Assembly (NCBI GenBank): GCA_964533185.1
Contig: CAZHLD010000017.1
Location: forward strand, 1-47,531
DNA: 47,531 nt
From: CAZHLD01 sp964533185
GTDB taxonomy: Bacteria; Acidobacteriota; Terriglobia; Acidiferrales; UBA7541
Direction: 5' to 3'
Shown: positions 25,128 through 33,474 of the stretch, piece after piece
Numbering within the stretch: position 1 is the stretch's first letter
Layout: every line of letters starts with the position of its first letter
Position numbers and translations under genes: made by a program
Notes under the pieces: generated by a model
Told to the model about the DNA's origin: nothing
What the model saw: the letters and a program-made list of their open reading frames with translations, nothing else
Databases searched by the model: none

Positions 25128-27022
25128 GCGATTGCCACGGCTGCTCCGCCAGCCCGACCGTGACGCTGCCGGGCCCGGCCGGGCTGTCCGAGAAATCCCT
25201 TCGCCTGGTGGCCATCGTTGGCCCGCCCAACTGCGGGAAGTCCACGCTGTTTAACCGCCTGACCGGTCTGCGGCAGAAAGTGGCCAACTTCCCCGGCGTG
25301 ACCGTCGAGCAGCGCACCGGCACAGTGCGGTTCGACGACGGCCGCCAGGTGCGGCTGGTGGACCTGCCCGGCACGTACAGCCTTTCGACGCGCACGGAAG
25401 ATGAGCAGGTGACGCACGACGTCCTGCTCGGGCGGCGCAACGACGTGCCGCGGCCGGACGCCGTGCTGCTGATCCTCGATTCGACCAACCTCGAGCGGCA
25501 ACTGCTGCTGGCCGCGCCGGTGCTTGCCCAGGGTCTTCCGACGCTGGTGGTGCTGAACATGGCCGACGACTTGCGCCGTCGCCACGGCTCGGTGGACCTG
25601 GAGGCGCTTTCGCGGCAATTGGGTGCGCCGATTGCGTTGGTCAGCGCGGCGCGGGGCGAGGGCCTGGAGGCGGTGCGCGAGTTTCTCTCCGGCAAAGTAG
25701 CGCCGCCCGCGCAGACACTGATCGAGCTGCCCATTATCACCGACGTGCCGAAGTGTCGTATGTGGGCGCGGCAAGTGGGGAGCGGCGCAAACTACCGCGC
25801 GCCGGCGCCGCCGCTCTGGACGCGGAGGCTGGACGCTGCATTTTTGCACCCGGTCTGGGGGCCGCTGATTTTTCTTGGCGTCGTGCTGGCAGTGTTCCAG
25901 TCGGTGTTTGCCGCGGCCGTGCCGCTGACCAATGCGGTGAGCGCGGTGGTGGACCGCTCGGGCGCGGCCATGGCCGCGTGGCTGCCCGAAGGAGTGCTGC
26001 GGTCGCTGCTCATCGAAGGAGTGTGGAGCGGCGTGGGTTCGGTGGTCGTTTTTTTGCCGCAGATCCTGATTTTGTTCCTTTTTATTGGCGTGCTCGAGGA
26101 TTCGGGCTACCTGGCCCGCGCTGCGCTGATTGCCGACCGCACCATGGCGAAAGTTGGATTGCAGGGGAAGTCGTTCATCCCGCTGATTTCGGCCTATGCC
26201 TGCGCGGTGCCGGCGATCATGGCCACGCGCACGATTGAAAACAAGCGCGACCGCACGGCCACCATCCTGATTGCGCCGTTCATGACCTGTTCGGCGCGGC
26301 TGCCGGTCTATGCGCTGCTGATTGCCGCGTTCATCCCCGAGCGGGCGCTCGCCGGGCCGCTGCTGGGCACGCGGGCGGCGACGCTGCTGGGGCTTTACGC
26401 GCTGGGCTTCCTCGCGGCAGTGGCCACGGCGCGGCTGCTGAAGTCGTCGATCCTGAAGAGCCCCCGCACGCCGTTTGTTCTGGAGATGCCGCCCTACCGC
26501 TGGCCGACGCTGCGGTCGCTGGGGCTGCGGCTGTACGACCGTTCGAAAGTTTTTCTGCGGCGCGCGGGAACTGTGATCCTGGGAGTGGCGATCGTGCTCT
26601 GGATCCTGGCGCACGTGCCGCTGCACGACGGCAAAGTGCCGCGCATCGAAGACAGCGTGGCCGGCACGATCGGCCGCATGGTGGAGCCGCTGATCCGGCC
26701 GCTCGGGTTCAATTGGAAGATTGGCATCGGGCTGATGACCTCGCTGGCGGCGCGCGAGGTGATTGTCGGGACGCTGGGCACGATTTACGGCATGGAAGGC
26801 GACCCAGGGAGCCTGAACCTCCAGGCGGCCATCCAGAAGGATTTGACCACGGGCGGGGCCATTGCGCTGATGGTCTTCTTTGCGTTTGCGATGCAGTGCA
26901 TGTCCACGCTGGCCGTGGTGCGGCGCGAGACGGGGACCTGGAAATGGCCCGCGCTGCAGTTTGCCTACATGACCACGCTGGCGTATGTCGGCGCGTTTCT
27001 CGCCTATCACATCTTCAGTTGA
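25124..27022 (+). CDS. feoB: Ferrous iron permease FeoB
   Basis: Inner-membrane Fe(II) transporter with a cytoplasmic G-protein domain. Residues about 25-200 form the GTPase: G1 GPPNCGKST (Pro replaces the common Asn of GNPN), FPGVTVEQRTG, G3 VDLPGTYSL and G4 NMAD. A linker leads to two Gate modules and about eight to ten helices (about 240-630), including YACAVPAIMATRTIENKRDR, SLAAREVIVGTLGTIYGMEG and a final YVGAFLAYHIFS. At 632 residues it is shorter than the ~770 of E. coli, but both gates are present. The N-terminus carries CHGC, a Cys pair seen in other FeoB proteins. Confidence 0.95.
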   Translation: MSDCHGCSASPTVTLPGPAGLSEKSLRLVAIVGPPNCGKSTLFNRLTGLRQKVANFPGVTVEQRTGTVRFDDGRQVRLVDLPGTYSLSTRTEDEQVTHDVLLGRRNDVPRPDAVLLILDSTNLERQLLLAAPVLAQGLPTLVVLNMADDLRRRHGSVDLEALSRQLGAPIALVSAARGEGLEAVREFLSGKVAPPAQTLIELPIITDVPKCRMWARQVGSGANYRAPAPPLWTRRLDAAFLHPVWGPLIFLGVVLAVFQSVFAAAVPLTNAVSAVVDRSGAAMAAWLPEGVLRSLLIEGVWSGVGSVVVFLPQILILFLFIGVLEDSGYLARAALIADRTMAKVGLQGKSFIPLISAYACAVPAIMATRTIENKRDRTATILIAPFMTCSARLPVYALLIAAFIPERALAGPLLGTRAATLLGLYALGFLAAVATARLLKSSILKSPRTPFVLEMPPYRWPTLRSLGLRLYDRSKVFLRRAGTVILGVAIVLWILAHVPLHDGKVPRIEDSVAGTIGRMVEPLIRPLGFNWKIGIGLMTSLAAREVIVGTLGTIYGMEGDPGSLNLQAAIQKDLTTGGAIALMVFFAFAMQCMSTLAVVRRETGTWKWPALQFAYMTTLAYVGAFLAYHIFS

Positions 27023-27084
27023 TCGCGGCGGCCGACAGCAGGCTGCGAATTTCCCGCGTAGATTACTGGTAGAATCGAACCGCG

Positions 27085-27471
27085 ATGCCAATTCCTCTCG
27101 ATACGCGCAAGAAACCAACGGATATCAAGGTGCACGTCTCGACTGGCGCGGGGGTGGACATTACGTGGTCCGACGGGCACACGAGCCACTACGCGTTTGA
27201 CTATCTGCGCGACCGCTGCCCGTGCGCCACGTGCGACGACGAGCGAAAGAAGAAGGCTGAGATTAGCAAGCATGTCTCCGGCGCGGCGGGGTCGGCGGCT
27301 GTCCTGCCCATGTTCAAGCCTAAGCCCAAAGCGCGCGCGGCCAAGGCGGTGGGAAACTACGCCGTGCAGATCGAGTTTACCGACGGCCACGCCACCGGCA
27401 TCTACAGCTTTGAACACCTGCGAGAAATCTGCCCCTGCGATGCCTGTGCCGCTGAATTCCACCCCTATTAG
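27085..27471 (+). CDS. DUF971 domain protein (GBBH-like N-terminal domain)
   Basis: A 128-residue cytoplasmic protein built of two similar halves. The first has ITWSDGHTSHYAFDYLRDRCP and CPCATC; the second has IEFTDGHATGIYSFEHLREIC and CPCDAC. This is the DUF971 pattern, related to the N-terminal zinc-binding domain of gamma-butyrobetaine hydroxylase. DUF971 proteins have been tied to iron-sulfur protein maturation in some bacteria, which would suit a place next to feoAB, but no function is shown here. TAGAAT at 27070-27075 may be a -10 box. It converges with the next gene, overlapping by 4 bases. Confidence 0.85.
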   Translation: MPIPLDTRKKPTDIKVHVSTGAGVDITWSDGHTSHYAFDYLRDRCPCATCDDERKKKAEISKHVSGAAGSAAVLPMFKPKPKARAAKAVGNYAVQIEFTDGHATGIYSFEHLREICPCDACAAEFHPY

Positions 27472-27920
27472 GGCAACTTTACACGATGCCTTTCGTAAAT
27501 CAGCTTGCCCTGGGGTGCATTGGGATCTAGAGGCGGTCTTTGTGGATGTGGCTCGACCTCAAGAAGCCATCTCTTGCATCGCTCAATATTCGACAGCGTC
27601 AGAGGATAGTTGATAACTGGTGAATCCCAGTCGTGCAAGACGTCCGCAAGAAGGTCGTCCTCCTCCCAGTCAAATCGGTCCGAGGTTAGCAACACGAAAG
27701 CGATGGGCTCGAGGGATGCCGGTGGTAGCTCACCTGCGAGGACAGTATCACACAGTCGAACCAGCATTTGGCGATTGATGTGGAACTCTGAATCAAGATC
27801 GCGGACTCGAACGACCTGGCGAATCTCATCTATGTTTTCGATTGCATTTTCCACATCGCGTGCAAGTTCGGCGGGGCCGACGACTCCGAGAAAGAAGTCT
27901 CGCAAGGTAGTTTCGTTCAT
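27468..27920 (-). CDS. Hypothetical protein, 150 residues
   Basis: Acidic soluble protein without a signal peptide or recognised motif. It starts MNETTLRDFFLGVVGPAELA and contains HINRQMLVRLCDTVLAGELPP, FVLLTSDRFDW and YPLTLSNIERCKRWLLEV. The pattern resembles small conserved hypothetical proteins that occur alone in many bacteria. It is 4 bases downstream of the membrane protein gene at 27925-28284 and likely co-transcribed with it. Its end overlaps the convergent DUF971 gene. Base composition is less GC-rich than the neighbours, a weak hint of transfer. Confidence 0.7.
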   Translation of the reverse strand: MNETTLRDFFLGVVGPAELARDVENAIENIDEIRQVVRVRDLDSEFHINRQMLVRLCDTVLAGELPPASLEPIAFVLLTSDRFDWEEDDLLADVLHDWDSPVINYPLTLSNIERCKRWLLEVEPHPQRPPLDPNAPQGKLIYERHRVKLP

Positions 27921-27924
27921 GGCT

Positions 27925-28284
27925 CTATTGAGTTCGCATCACAAGGATGGCTTCGGCGATGCTGCGGAGGATGAGGATGGCACCGGCAGCGATGAGCAGG
28001 GGCTTGATCCAGTCAAAGGGCGTCCAGGCAATGCCGAGCATTACGACGCCCACGAGCGCCAGCGAGCCGCCGCGGACGTAGTGTTCCCAGCGCGAGGCGT
28101 AGCGGCCGGCGCGCGTCGCAGCGCGCAGCCCCCAGTACACCAGAAAGGCGCCGAGGACGAGCCAGGGCACGCTGCGAAAGTTATGAAAAAAGCGGCCGGT
28201 CAGCGCAACCCAAACCAGCAGGCCGCCGAGAAGCAGCAGGATCAGCTCGTTGAAGAGGCGGAGAAGAGAGTTCGTGCTCAGCAT
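27925..28284 (-). CDS. Small integral membrane protein, hypothetical
   Basis: 119 residues with about four hydrophobic helices: LFNELILLLLGGLLVWVALT, WLVLGAFLVYWGLRA, GSLALVGVVMLGIAW and PLLIAAGAILILRSIAEAIL. No conserved catalytic or binding motif is visible. An Arg-rich loop (ATRAGRYASRWEHYVRGG) separates the second and third helices. It precedes the hypothetical gene at 27468-27920 by 4 bases. The coding call rests on the clean hydrophobic pattern and codon use. Confidence 0.72.
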   Translation of the reverse strand: MLSTNSLLRLFNELILLLLGGLLVWVALTGRFFHNFRSVPWLVLGAFLVYWGLRAATRAGRYASRWEHYVRGGSLALVGVVMLGIAWTPFDWIKPLLIAAGAILILRSIAEAILVMRTQ

Positions 28285-28348
28285 TGGTCAGAGATGAGGC
28301 CTCGGCCCGGCCGTTATTCTAACAGCATGCTGAATAGGTCGGTCTGCC

Positions 28349-28435
28349 TGTCATTCTGAGGAGCCGAAGGCGACGAAGAATCTCTCAAGTTCTTTGACAT
28401 CAACAGAGGGATTCTTCGCTTCGCTCAGAATGACA
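28349..28435. repeat. REP-like inverted repeat (TGTCATTCTGAG type)
   Basis: TGTCATTCTGAG (28349-28360) and its complement CTCAGAATGACA (28424-28435) flank inner arms GAAGAATC and GATTCTTC. This is a dispersed palindromic element seen in many GC-rich environmental bacteria. A related copy lies at 33421-33467. Confidence 0.65.
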
Positions 28436-28462
28436 CCTTCAAAACACTTTTTCAGCAGCCTG

Positions 28463-28497
28463 GTAGGGGCACCTGCCGCGGCGGGCTGCGCCCCTAC
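28463..28497. repeat. Palindrome supplying the stop codon of the SIS gene
   Basis: GTAGGGGC at one end and GCCCCTAC at the other enclose CCTGCCGCGGCGGGC. The stop codon of the SIS-domain gene (TAG, complement of 28494-28496) lies inside the right arm, so the repeat abuts or trimmed the gene's 3' end. Confidence 0.55.
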
Positions 28498-29696
28498 AGT
28501 TTGAAATGCTGGCGCGAGCGGGCGTGATCGGGCTGGTCTTCGCGGCCCCAGTCGGGATTGGTGCCGCGCTCGAGAGCGAGGAAGTAGCTCAGGAGTTGCG
28601 CGGCGACGGTCTGCGGGAAGGGCGAGAGCCACTCGGGGACGGCGGGAACTTCGATGACGCGCTCGGCAAGAGCGCCAAGAGAATGCTCGGCGAGAGGGCC
28701 AGAAGCAGAACCGGCGGGGGCGGCCAAAGCGCCGGAAGAAGAAGTGGCGGATGTGGAGGGCTTGCCCGCGACACAGACGGCGACGCGGGCGACTCCCAGT
28801 TCGCCGACGGCGGCGAGGACCTGCCGGGCGCGATCGTCGGCGGGGCCGCCGGAGAGAAAAGCAACCAGCGCGGCGCGCGAGTCCATCTCCGAGAGCGGGC
28901 CGTGGAGAAACTCCTCGGTTTCAAAACCTTCAGCGGCCACGTAGCTGGTTTCTTTGACTTTCAATGCGGCTTCGCGGGCGGTGATGGAGTTGGGTCCGGC
29001 GCCGACAAAGATGAGTCGCTGGCGCGCGGCAATGGCTTTTGCGGCAGAGCGGGCCTGAGGCTCGGAGGCGAAGACAGAGGTGATGGCGTCAGGGATGCGC
29101 TCGAGTGCGGCGCGAGCTGCGGCTGCATCAGACAGCAGATTACGTTGCTCGGCGATGCGGATGGCGAGCGCGGCGAGAACGGCGAGTGCCGTGGTGTAGC
29201 TCTTGGTGTGTGCGAAGGAGATTTCCTGCTCGCAGGTGGGGAAGACGAAGTCGGCGGCGCGGATGCCTTCGCCGCCGCCCTCGCCGGTGATGGCGATGGT
29301 CAGCGCGCCGGCGGCTTTGGCGCGGCGGACGGCTTCAACCGAGAAATTCTTCCAGCCGCGGTGGCTGGTGGCGATGAGGGCGTCGCCGGGGCCGAGAGCG
29401 AGCGGGTAGTTGACCAGTTCGAAGGACTGCTCGACGAGCGGGGCGAGACGGCCGGCGGTGAGCAGTCGGAGAAAATAACCACCGAGCTGCGCGGCGTGGC
29501 CGGACGTGCCGATGCCGACAAAGATAAGCCGCTCGCGCGCAGCAGCAGCGTCGGCGGCGCGGTCGATTTCAGCGCGGTGCGTGCGAAGCAGGCCGGCGAT
29601 AAGCGCGGGCTGGAGCCGGATGGCGTCGTACATGTGGTACGGATGCGCCGTACGATTTTCTTTCATGCTGCCCGGTGCTGGAGAGATGGTTGCCAT
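28494..29696 (-). CDS. SIS-domain sugar isomerase (GlmS-isomerase-like, no glutaminase domain)
   Basis: A 400-residue cytoplasmic protein with two SIS domains: the first with LIFVGIGTSGHAAQLGG and ATSHRGWKNFSV, the second with LIFVGAGPNSITAREAALKVKE, AAEGFETEEFLHGP and the C-terminal LALERGTNPDWGR. This is the isomerase half of GlmS or the AgaS/FrlB-type amino-sugar deaminases. Without a glutamine amidotransferase domain it should act as a deaminase/isomerase or a regulator of amino-sugar phosphates; the substrate is unknown. A second possible start at Met11 (29666) is equally plausible, as neither has a strong ribosome-binding site. Low-complexity Ala/Ser residues interrupt the second domain near residue 325. 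Confidence 0.8.
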   Translation of the reverse strand: MATISPAPGSMKENRTAHPYHMYDAIRLQPALIAGLLRTHRAEIDRAADAAAARERLIFVGIGTSGHAAQLGGYFLRLLTAGRLAPLVEQSFELVNYPLALGPGDALIATSHRGWKNFSVEAVRRAKAAGALTIAITGEGGGEGIRAADFVFPTCEQEISFAHTKSYTTALAVLAALAIRIAEQRNLLSDAAAARAALERIPDAITSVFASEPQARSAAKAIAARQRLIFVGAGPNSITAREAALKVKETSYVAAEGFETEEFLHGPLSEMDSRAALVAFLSGGPADDRARQVLAAVGELGVARVAVCVAGKPSTSATSSSGALAAPAGSASGPLAEHSLGALAERVIEVPAVPEWLSPFPQTVAAQLLSYFLALERGTNPDWGREDQPDHARSRQHFKL

Positions 29697-29719
29697 AGCG
29701 GCAAACAGATGATCGCATA

Positions 29720-29761
29720 AGAAAGGAAAATAGAAATTAGAAAATGGAAATTAGAAAACCG
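29720..29761 (+). repeat. Heptamer tandem repeat, A-rich (AAATTAG-like)
   Basis: Six 7-base units between two minus-strand genes: AGAAAGG, AAAATAG, AAATTAG, AAAATGG, AAATTAG, AAAACCG. Strict period 7 with drifting unit sequence. Confidence 0.65.
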
Positions 29762-29804
29762 GCGTCAAACACCAAATTGGCTGTCCCATTTCAGTATTCC
29801 AGGT

Positions 29805-30572
29805 TCAGTTTTTCTGGCGGATGAGCGGGACGAAGGCGACGGGCATAATGTCTTCGACGCGATAATCGCGCGGGCCGCGCGTGCCTTTGGTGACGACCTT
29901 GAGGATTTGCGTCTGCCACGCGGGGCCGACAGGGATGACCATGCGCCCGCCGGGCTTGAGCTGCTCGACGAGCGGCATGGGAATTTCGGGCGCGCCAGCG
30001 GTGACGATGATTCCGTCGAAGGGAGCTTTCTCGGGCCAGCCGAGATAGCCATCGCCGATGCGGACTTCGACGTTGGAGTAGCCAAGCGAGCGGAGGCGGT
30101 CGCGGGCGACGGTGCCGAGCGGCTCGACGATTTCGATGGTGAAAACTTCTGCGACCAGCGGCGAGAGCACGGCAGCCTGATAGCCCGAACCGGTGCCGAC
30201 TTCGAGCACGCGGTGACCGGGTTGAGGGCGGAGCAGCTCGGTCATGATGGCGACCATGTAGGGCTGAGAGATGGTCTGGCCGTGGCCGATGGGGAGCGGG
30301 CGATCTTCGTAGGCGTAAGGGGCCTGCTGGGGCGGGACGAAGCGGTGGCGCGGGGTGCGGCGCATCGCGTCGAGCACGCGCGGGTCGCGGACCGCCGGGG
30401 AGTCAAAGTAGCGCGGCGCGGCGATCTGAGTGCGGACCATCTCCTCGCGGAGGCGGCGGTAGGTTTCTTCGCTGGTCTGAGCGAGGAGAAGAGAAAAAGC
30501 AACCACAAATGAACACAGACAAACACACATAAGAGTGAGAAATTTTCTGGAAAGTGTCCCACGGGTGAGCAT
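29805..30572 (-). CDS. pcm: Protein-L-isoaspartate O-methyltransferase, apparently exported
   Basis: Methylates isoaspartyl residues in damaged proteins using S-adenosylmethionine. The core has MVRTQIAAPRYF, RVLDAMRRTPRHRFVP, the active-site IGHGQTISQPYMVAIM, SAM motif I VLEVGTGSGYQAAVL, and GYLGWPEKAPFDGIIVTAGA. The length (255) exceeds that of cytosolic enzymes because of a 31-residue N-terminus that looks like a signal peptide: TRGTLSRKF then LTLMCVCLCSFVVAFSLLL. That stretch is Cys-rich and encoded by a TGTGTT/TTCATTTGTGG-type repeat. A start at Met45 would yield a cytosolic form but would trim the first helix. Periplasmic SAM supply would be a puzzle. Confidence 0.88.
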   Translation of the reverse strand: MLTRGTLSRKFLTLMCVCLCSFVVAFSLLLAQTSEETYRRLREEMVRTQIAAPRYFDSPAVRDPRVLDAMRRTPRHRFVPPQQAPYAYEDRPLPIGHGQTISQPYMVAIMTELLRPQPGHRVLEVGTGSGYQAAVLSPLVAEVFTIEIVEPLGTVARDRLRSLGYSNVEVRIGDGYLGWPEKAPFDGIIVTAGAPEIPMPLVEQLKPGGRMVIPVGPAWQTQILKVVTKGTRGPRDYRVEDIMPVAFVPLIRQKN

Positions 30573-30693
30573 AGCCAGCGGCCCTCTTGATAGATTTTAC
30601 GCCTTTCTCTTTGCATGGGTGTTCATCTGTGTGAACCTGTCCCGAGCGAAGTCGAGGGATCTGTGGCTTCAAATTCCTTTCTAGGGAGCTGCG

Positions 30694-30981
30694 ATGGCGA
30701 GATACGTGACCCTGCATACGCTGGCGTGCCTGACGCGTCGGGGAGCCGAGGAACTGACCAAGAGGCTTTCGGCGGCGCAAGAGGTGACGGCGCGGCGCGT
30801 GCAGGTGAACCTGGTCGAGGGGAAGATGCTGGTGGAGTTTGAGTCGGCAGACCGGGAAACGCTGGAAGCGTGGCTCAAGAAGAACGCATTTCACTACGAC
30901 TGGCTGCTGCGACTGGAGTTGGAAGCGGAGGGCGGGCGGCAGGTGACGGCGGGTAGTGTCCTAATTTCAGCAACAACATAG
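30694..30981 (+). CDS. Hypothetical small protein, 95 residues
   Basis: Starts at ATG 30694 after CTAGGGAG. The body (YVTLHTLACLTRRGAEELTK ... VEFESADRETLEAWLKKN ... HYDWLLRLELEAEGG) has alternating strands and helices consistent with a compact ferredoxin-like fold, without catalytic motifs. The last ~12 residues (GSVLISATT) fall in sequence of different character, so the original end may have been replaced. Function unknown. Confidence 0.65.
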   Translation: MARYVTLHTLACLTRRGAEELTKRLSAAQEVTARRVQVNLVEGKMLVEFESADRETLEAWLKKNAFHYDWLLRLELEAEGGRQVTAGSVLISATT

Positions 30982-31058
30982 TTGACGGAGTACGCTATCC
31001 GACCCAAGATGCCCATGTGCGAAGGCGGAGCGTGTCCAGCACTCGCTCGGAACATTCG

Positions 31059-31664
31059 ATGATGAGCCGCAAAGAACATTGGGAATCCATATATGCGTCC
31101 AAGAGGGAGGCAGAGGTGAGTTGGACGCAGCCGGAACCCAGCACGTCCCTGTCGTTAATCGGCGATGTATGCCAGGCCGGGCGGGTGATCGACGTGGGCG
31201 GTGGAACGTCCTTCCTCGCCGACAGGCTTTTGGACGGCGGCTATTCGGTAGCCGTACTCGACATTTCAGAGGCAGCGTTAAGCCGTGCCCGCAACCGACT
31301 CGGAGCGAGAGCGGATCAGGTCCATTGGATTGTGGCCGACGTGACGACCGGTCCTGACCTTGGGATTTTCGACGTCTGGCACGACCGGGCGGTATTCCAC
31401 TTCCTCACCGACCCGGCTGATCGTGCCGCTTACGTGGCGCTGCTGGCGCGGACGGTCTCCGTGGGCGGGCACGCTGTGATTGCGACATTCGCGCCCGATG
31501 GGCCGCAGAGATGCAGCGGGCTGGAAGTCCGACGCTACAGCGGGCTGACGCTCGGTGCGGAGTTAGGGGCGGGCTTCGAGCTCTTAAGGAGCGTGCTAGA
31601 AACCCACATGACGCCATGGGGAGAGTCGCAGTCGTTTCAGTACAGTCTATTCGGGCGCGTCTGA
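31059..31664 (+). CDS. Class I SAM-dependent methyltransferase
   Basis: About 201 residues beginning MMSRKEHWESIYASKREAEV, the KEHWExxY ... VSWxQPxP start of a common family of stand-alone small-molecule methyltransferases. SAM motif I is VIDVGGGTSFLADRLL, the acidic residue after strand 2 is in VAVLDISEAALSRARNR, and FDVWHDRAVFHFLTDPADR is the motif around strand 4. Substrate unknown. The first upstream start (31017) was rejected because conservation begins at MSRKEHW. Base composition is closer to neutral GC than flanking genes, and no operon partner is seen, so recent acquisition is possible. Confidence 0.85.
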   Translation: MMSRKEHWESIYASKREAEVSWTQPEPSTSLSLIGDVCQAGRVIDVGGGTSFLADRLLDGGYSVAVLDISEAALSRARNRLGARADQVHWIVADVTTGPDLGIFDVWHDRAVFHFLTDPADRAAYVALLARTVSVGGHAVIATFAPDGPQRCSGLEVRRYSGLTLGAELGAGFELLRSVLETHMTPWGESQSFQYSLFGRV

Positions 31665-31826
31665 TGCTGCTGTGCCAACTACATTCATATCGGAACCAGG
31701 ACTCTACCTGACGGCGTAAGGGCTTGCCTCGAACGGAGACTCCTGCTAATTTCTGTGGCGTTCCCGCGAATAGTGTTTCTCCGAACGGACCTACCGTTCT
31801 GATCGCCTGAAGGGGAGGTAAACAAA

Positions 31827-32690
31827 ATGGCAGAGTACGCGCATCCGGAAGTGCTGGTGACCACCGAGTGGGTGGCGCAGAACCTGACCAACCCGAAGCT
31901 CCGCCTCGTTGAGGTGGACGTGGACACCTCAGCCTACGACCAGGGGCACGTGCCCGGCGCGGCGGGGTGGAACTGGCAAACCGAACTGCAGGACGTGGTG
32001 CGTCGCGACCTGGTGGACCGCACGGCGTTCGAACAATTGCTCGGGCGGACCGGCATCAGCAACGAAACCACCGTCATCGTCTATGGCGACAACAACAACT
32101 GGTTTGCGGCGTGGGCGTTCTGGCAGTTGAAATACTACGGCCACGGCGACGCGCGCATCATGAACGGCGGGCGCAAGAAGTGGCTCGAGGAGAAGCGGCC
32201 GATCACCACCGAAGCGCCAAAGATCACGCTGGCTACCTATCATGCGAAGGACCCGGACAAGTTGATCCGGGCGCGGCGAGACGAAGTGTTTGCGGTACTC
32301 GACCGGCGGTCAGACGCGCAACTGGTGGACGTGCGCTCGGTGGATGAGTTCACCGGCAAGGTGATCGCGCCGCCGGGGATGTCCGAGACGGCGCAGCGCG
32401 GCGGACACATTCCGGGCGCGGCGAGTATCCCGTGGGCGCAGGCGGTGAACGAAGACGGCACGTTCAAGAATGCCGACGCGCTGCGGCAGCTCTACGGCGG
32501 GAAAGGCATCACCGGCACCAAGGAAGTGATCGCCTACTGCCGGATCGGCGAGCGCAGCTCGCACACCTGGTTTGTGTTGAAGTACCTGCTGGGCTACGAG
32601 CGCGTGCGCAACTACGACGGCTCCTGGACCGAGTGGGGCAACCTGGTCGGCGCGCCCATCGAAAAAGAAATGGCCGCCGTGGCGAGGTAA
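31827..32690 (+). CDS. sseA: Thiosulfate/3-mercaptopyruvate sulfurtransferase (two-domain rhodanese)
   Basis: Transfers a sulfane sulfur to cyanide or thiol acceptors. The inactive N-terminal rhodanese domain (about 1-135) has VDTSAYDQGHVPGAAGWNW and VIVYGDNNNW, where Asp replaces the catalytic Cys. The active C-terminal domain (about 150-280) has LVDVRSVDEFTGK, GHIPGAASIPW and the loop YCRIGERSSHTWF with the catalytic Cys near residue 239. The CRIGERS loop is closer to thiosulfate-type than to mercaptopyruvate-type (CGSGVTA) enzymes. A strong AAGGGGAGGT precedes the ATG. A bidirectional terminator follows the stop. Confidence 0.92.
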   Translation: MAEYAHPEVLVTTEWVAQNLTNPKLRLVEVDVDTSAYDQGHVPGAAGWNWQTELQDVVRRDLVDRTAFEQLLGRTGISNETTVIVYGDNNNWFAAWAFWQLKYYGHGDARIMNGGRKKWLEEKRPITTEAPKITLATYHAKDPDKLIRARRDEVFAVLDRRSDAQLVDVRSVDEFTGKVIAPPGMSETAQRGGHIPGAASIPWAQAVNEDGTFKNADALRQLYGGKGITGTKEVIAYCRIGERSSHTWFVLKYLLGYERVRNYDGSWTEWGNLVGAPIEKEMAAVAR

Positions 32691-32718
32691 GACCAGGGGA
32701 CAGTCAAGAAAAAAACTT

Positions 32719-32762
32719 AGCCCCGCTTCTGGAGCATAGCGCGACGGAGGCGGGGCTTTTTG
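32719..32762. terminator. Bidirectional intrinsic terminator
   Basis: AGCCCCGC (32719-32726) pairs with GCGGGGCT (32750-32757), followed by TTTTGTTT. On the left side AAAAAAAC gives a T-run for the minus strand. It serves both the rhodanese gene and the convergent hypothetical gene at 32835-33329. Confidence 0.75.
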
Positions 32763-32834
32763 TTTGCAGCGGTGGCCGAAGGCGATGCGGATATCGTCCT
32801 TCTGGACCACCTACCGCTGGGGCGACAGCGCGGG

Positions 32835-33329
32835 CTAGCGGAAGAGGCCCGGTGCGAGGCCGTGACGCAGGGCTTCGTCTTCGATGGCGGCGATTTCGCT
32901 GCGCAGCTCGCGGGCGCGGCGTTCGAGCAGCCAGAGGCCACTTTCGGGCGTGATGCCGGCGTTGGGGCGGTCCACATTCAAGCCCCCCTCCGGGGTGCAG
33001 TTGCAGGCCAGGTTGCGGCGCAGGCTGGCAAGTGTTTCTTCCACGCGGGCAAGCTCGGCGCGAGGCTCGGCCATGTGCTCGAGATACCATTCGGGGTCCA
33101 GCTCCTTCGGAAGCCGCGGCCTCGGAGTAGTCTCCTCCACAACCACAGGTTCTTCGACAAGCTCTTCGCCAACAATGGAAATCAGCCCGCGGTCACGCAG
33201 GGCTTCCACTTCCTCACTCAACCAGATTTTTTCTTGTGCGGCGGGCTTGGGCGCAACTGTGCGCGGACCCGGCGCAGCGGGAGTGGTGAGAGAAGCGGCC
33301 AGCGTAAGGGCCAAGAGAAGAGTGTTCAT
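32835..33329 (-). CDS. Secreted hypothetical protein, 164 residues
   Basis: The N-terminus MNTLLLALTLAASLTTPAAP is a likely signal peptide. The mature part is acidic, with EEVEALRDRGLISIVGEE, a Val/Glu-rich stretch, DPEWYLEHMAEPRAELARVE, a Cys pair in LACNCTPEGG and a C-terminal helix (LLERRARELRSEIAAIEDEA) suited to a coiled coil. No known domain is recognised. A perfect TATAAT lies upstream on the minus strand (complement of 33364-33369), and GAGGAG precedes the ATG, so the gene looks expressed. Confidence 0.72.
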   Translation of the reverse strand: MNTLLLALTLAASLTTPAAPGPRTVAPKPAAQEKIWLSEEVEALRDRGLISIVGEELVEEPVVVEETTPRPRLPKELDPEWYLEHMAEPRAELARVEETLASLRRNLACNCTPEGGLNVDRPNAGITPESGLWLLERRARELRSEIAAIEDEALRHGLAPGLFR

Positions 33330-33420
33330 GGGATGCTCCTCGGAGACTCGTGCGGGGAAGACGATTATACCTGAATGGAGAGCGGCTCATTGAGCGATTC
33401 ACCGAACAAGCCTATCGACG

Positions 33421-33467
33421 GAGGGATTCTTCGGTCGCCCGCCGCGGCGGGCTCCCTCAGAATGACA
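33421..33467. repeat. REP-like element, second copy with GC-rich centre
   Basis: GAGGGATTCTTCGG at the left and CTCAGAATGACA at the right match the right half of the 28349-28435 element. Between them lies CGCCCGCCGCGGCGGGC, similar to the palindrome at 28463-28497, so this copy combines the two motifs. Confidence 0.55.
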
Positions 33468-33474
33468 GTTCGGC

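Noticed and set aside
28506..29720. A 404-codon plus-strand frame opposite the SIS gene
   Set aside because: The minus-strand SIS domains are clear; the plus frame is low-complexity Gly/Ala/Arg.
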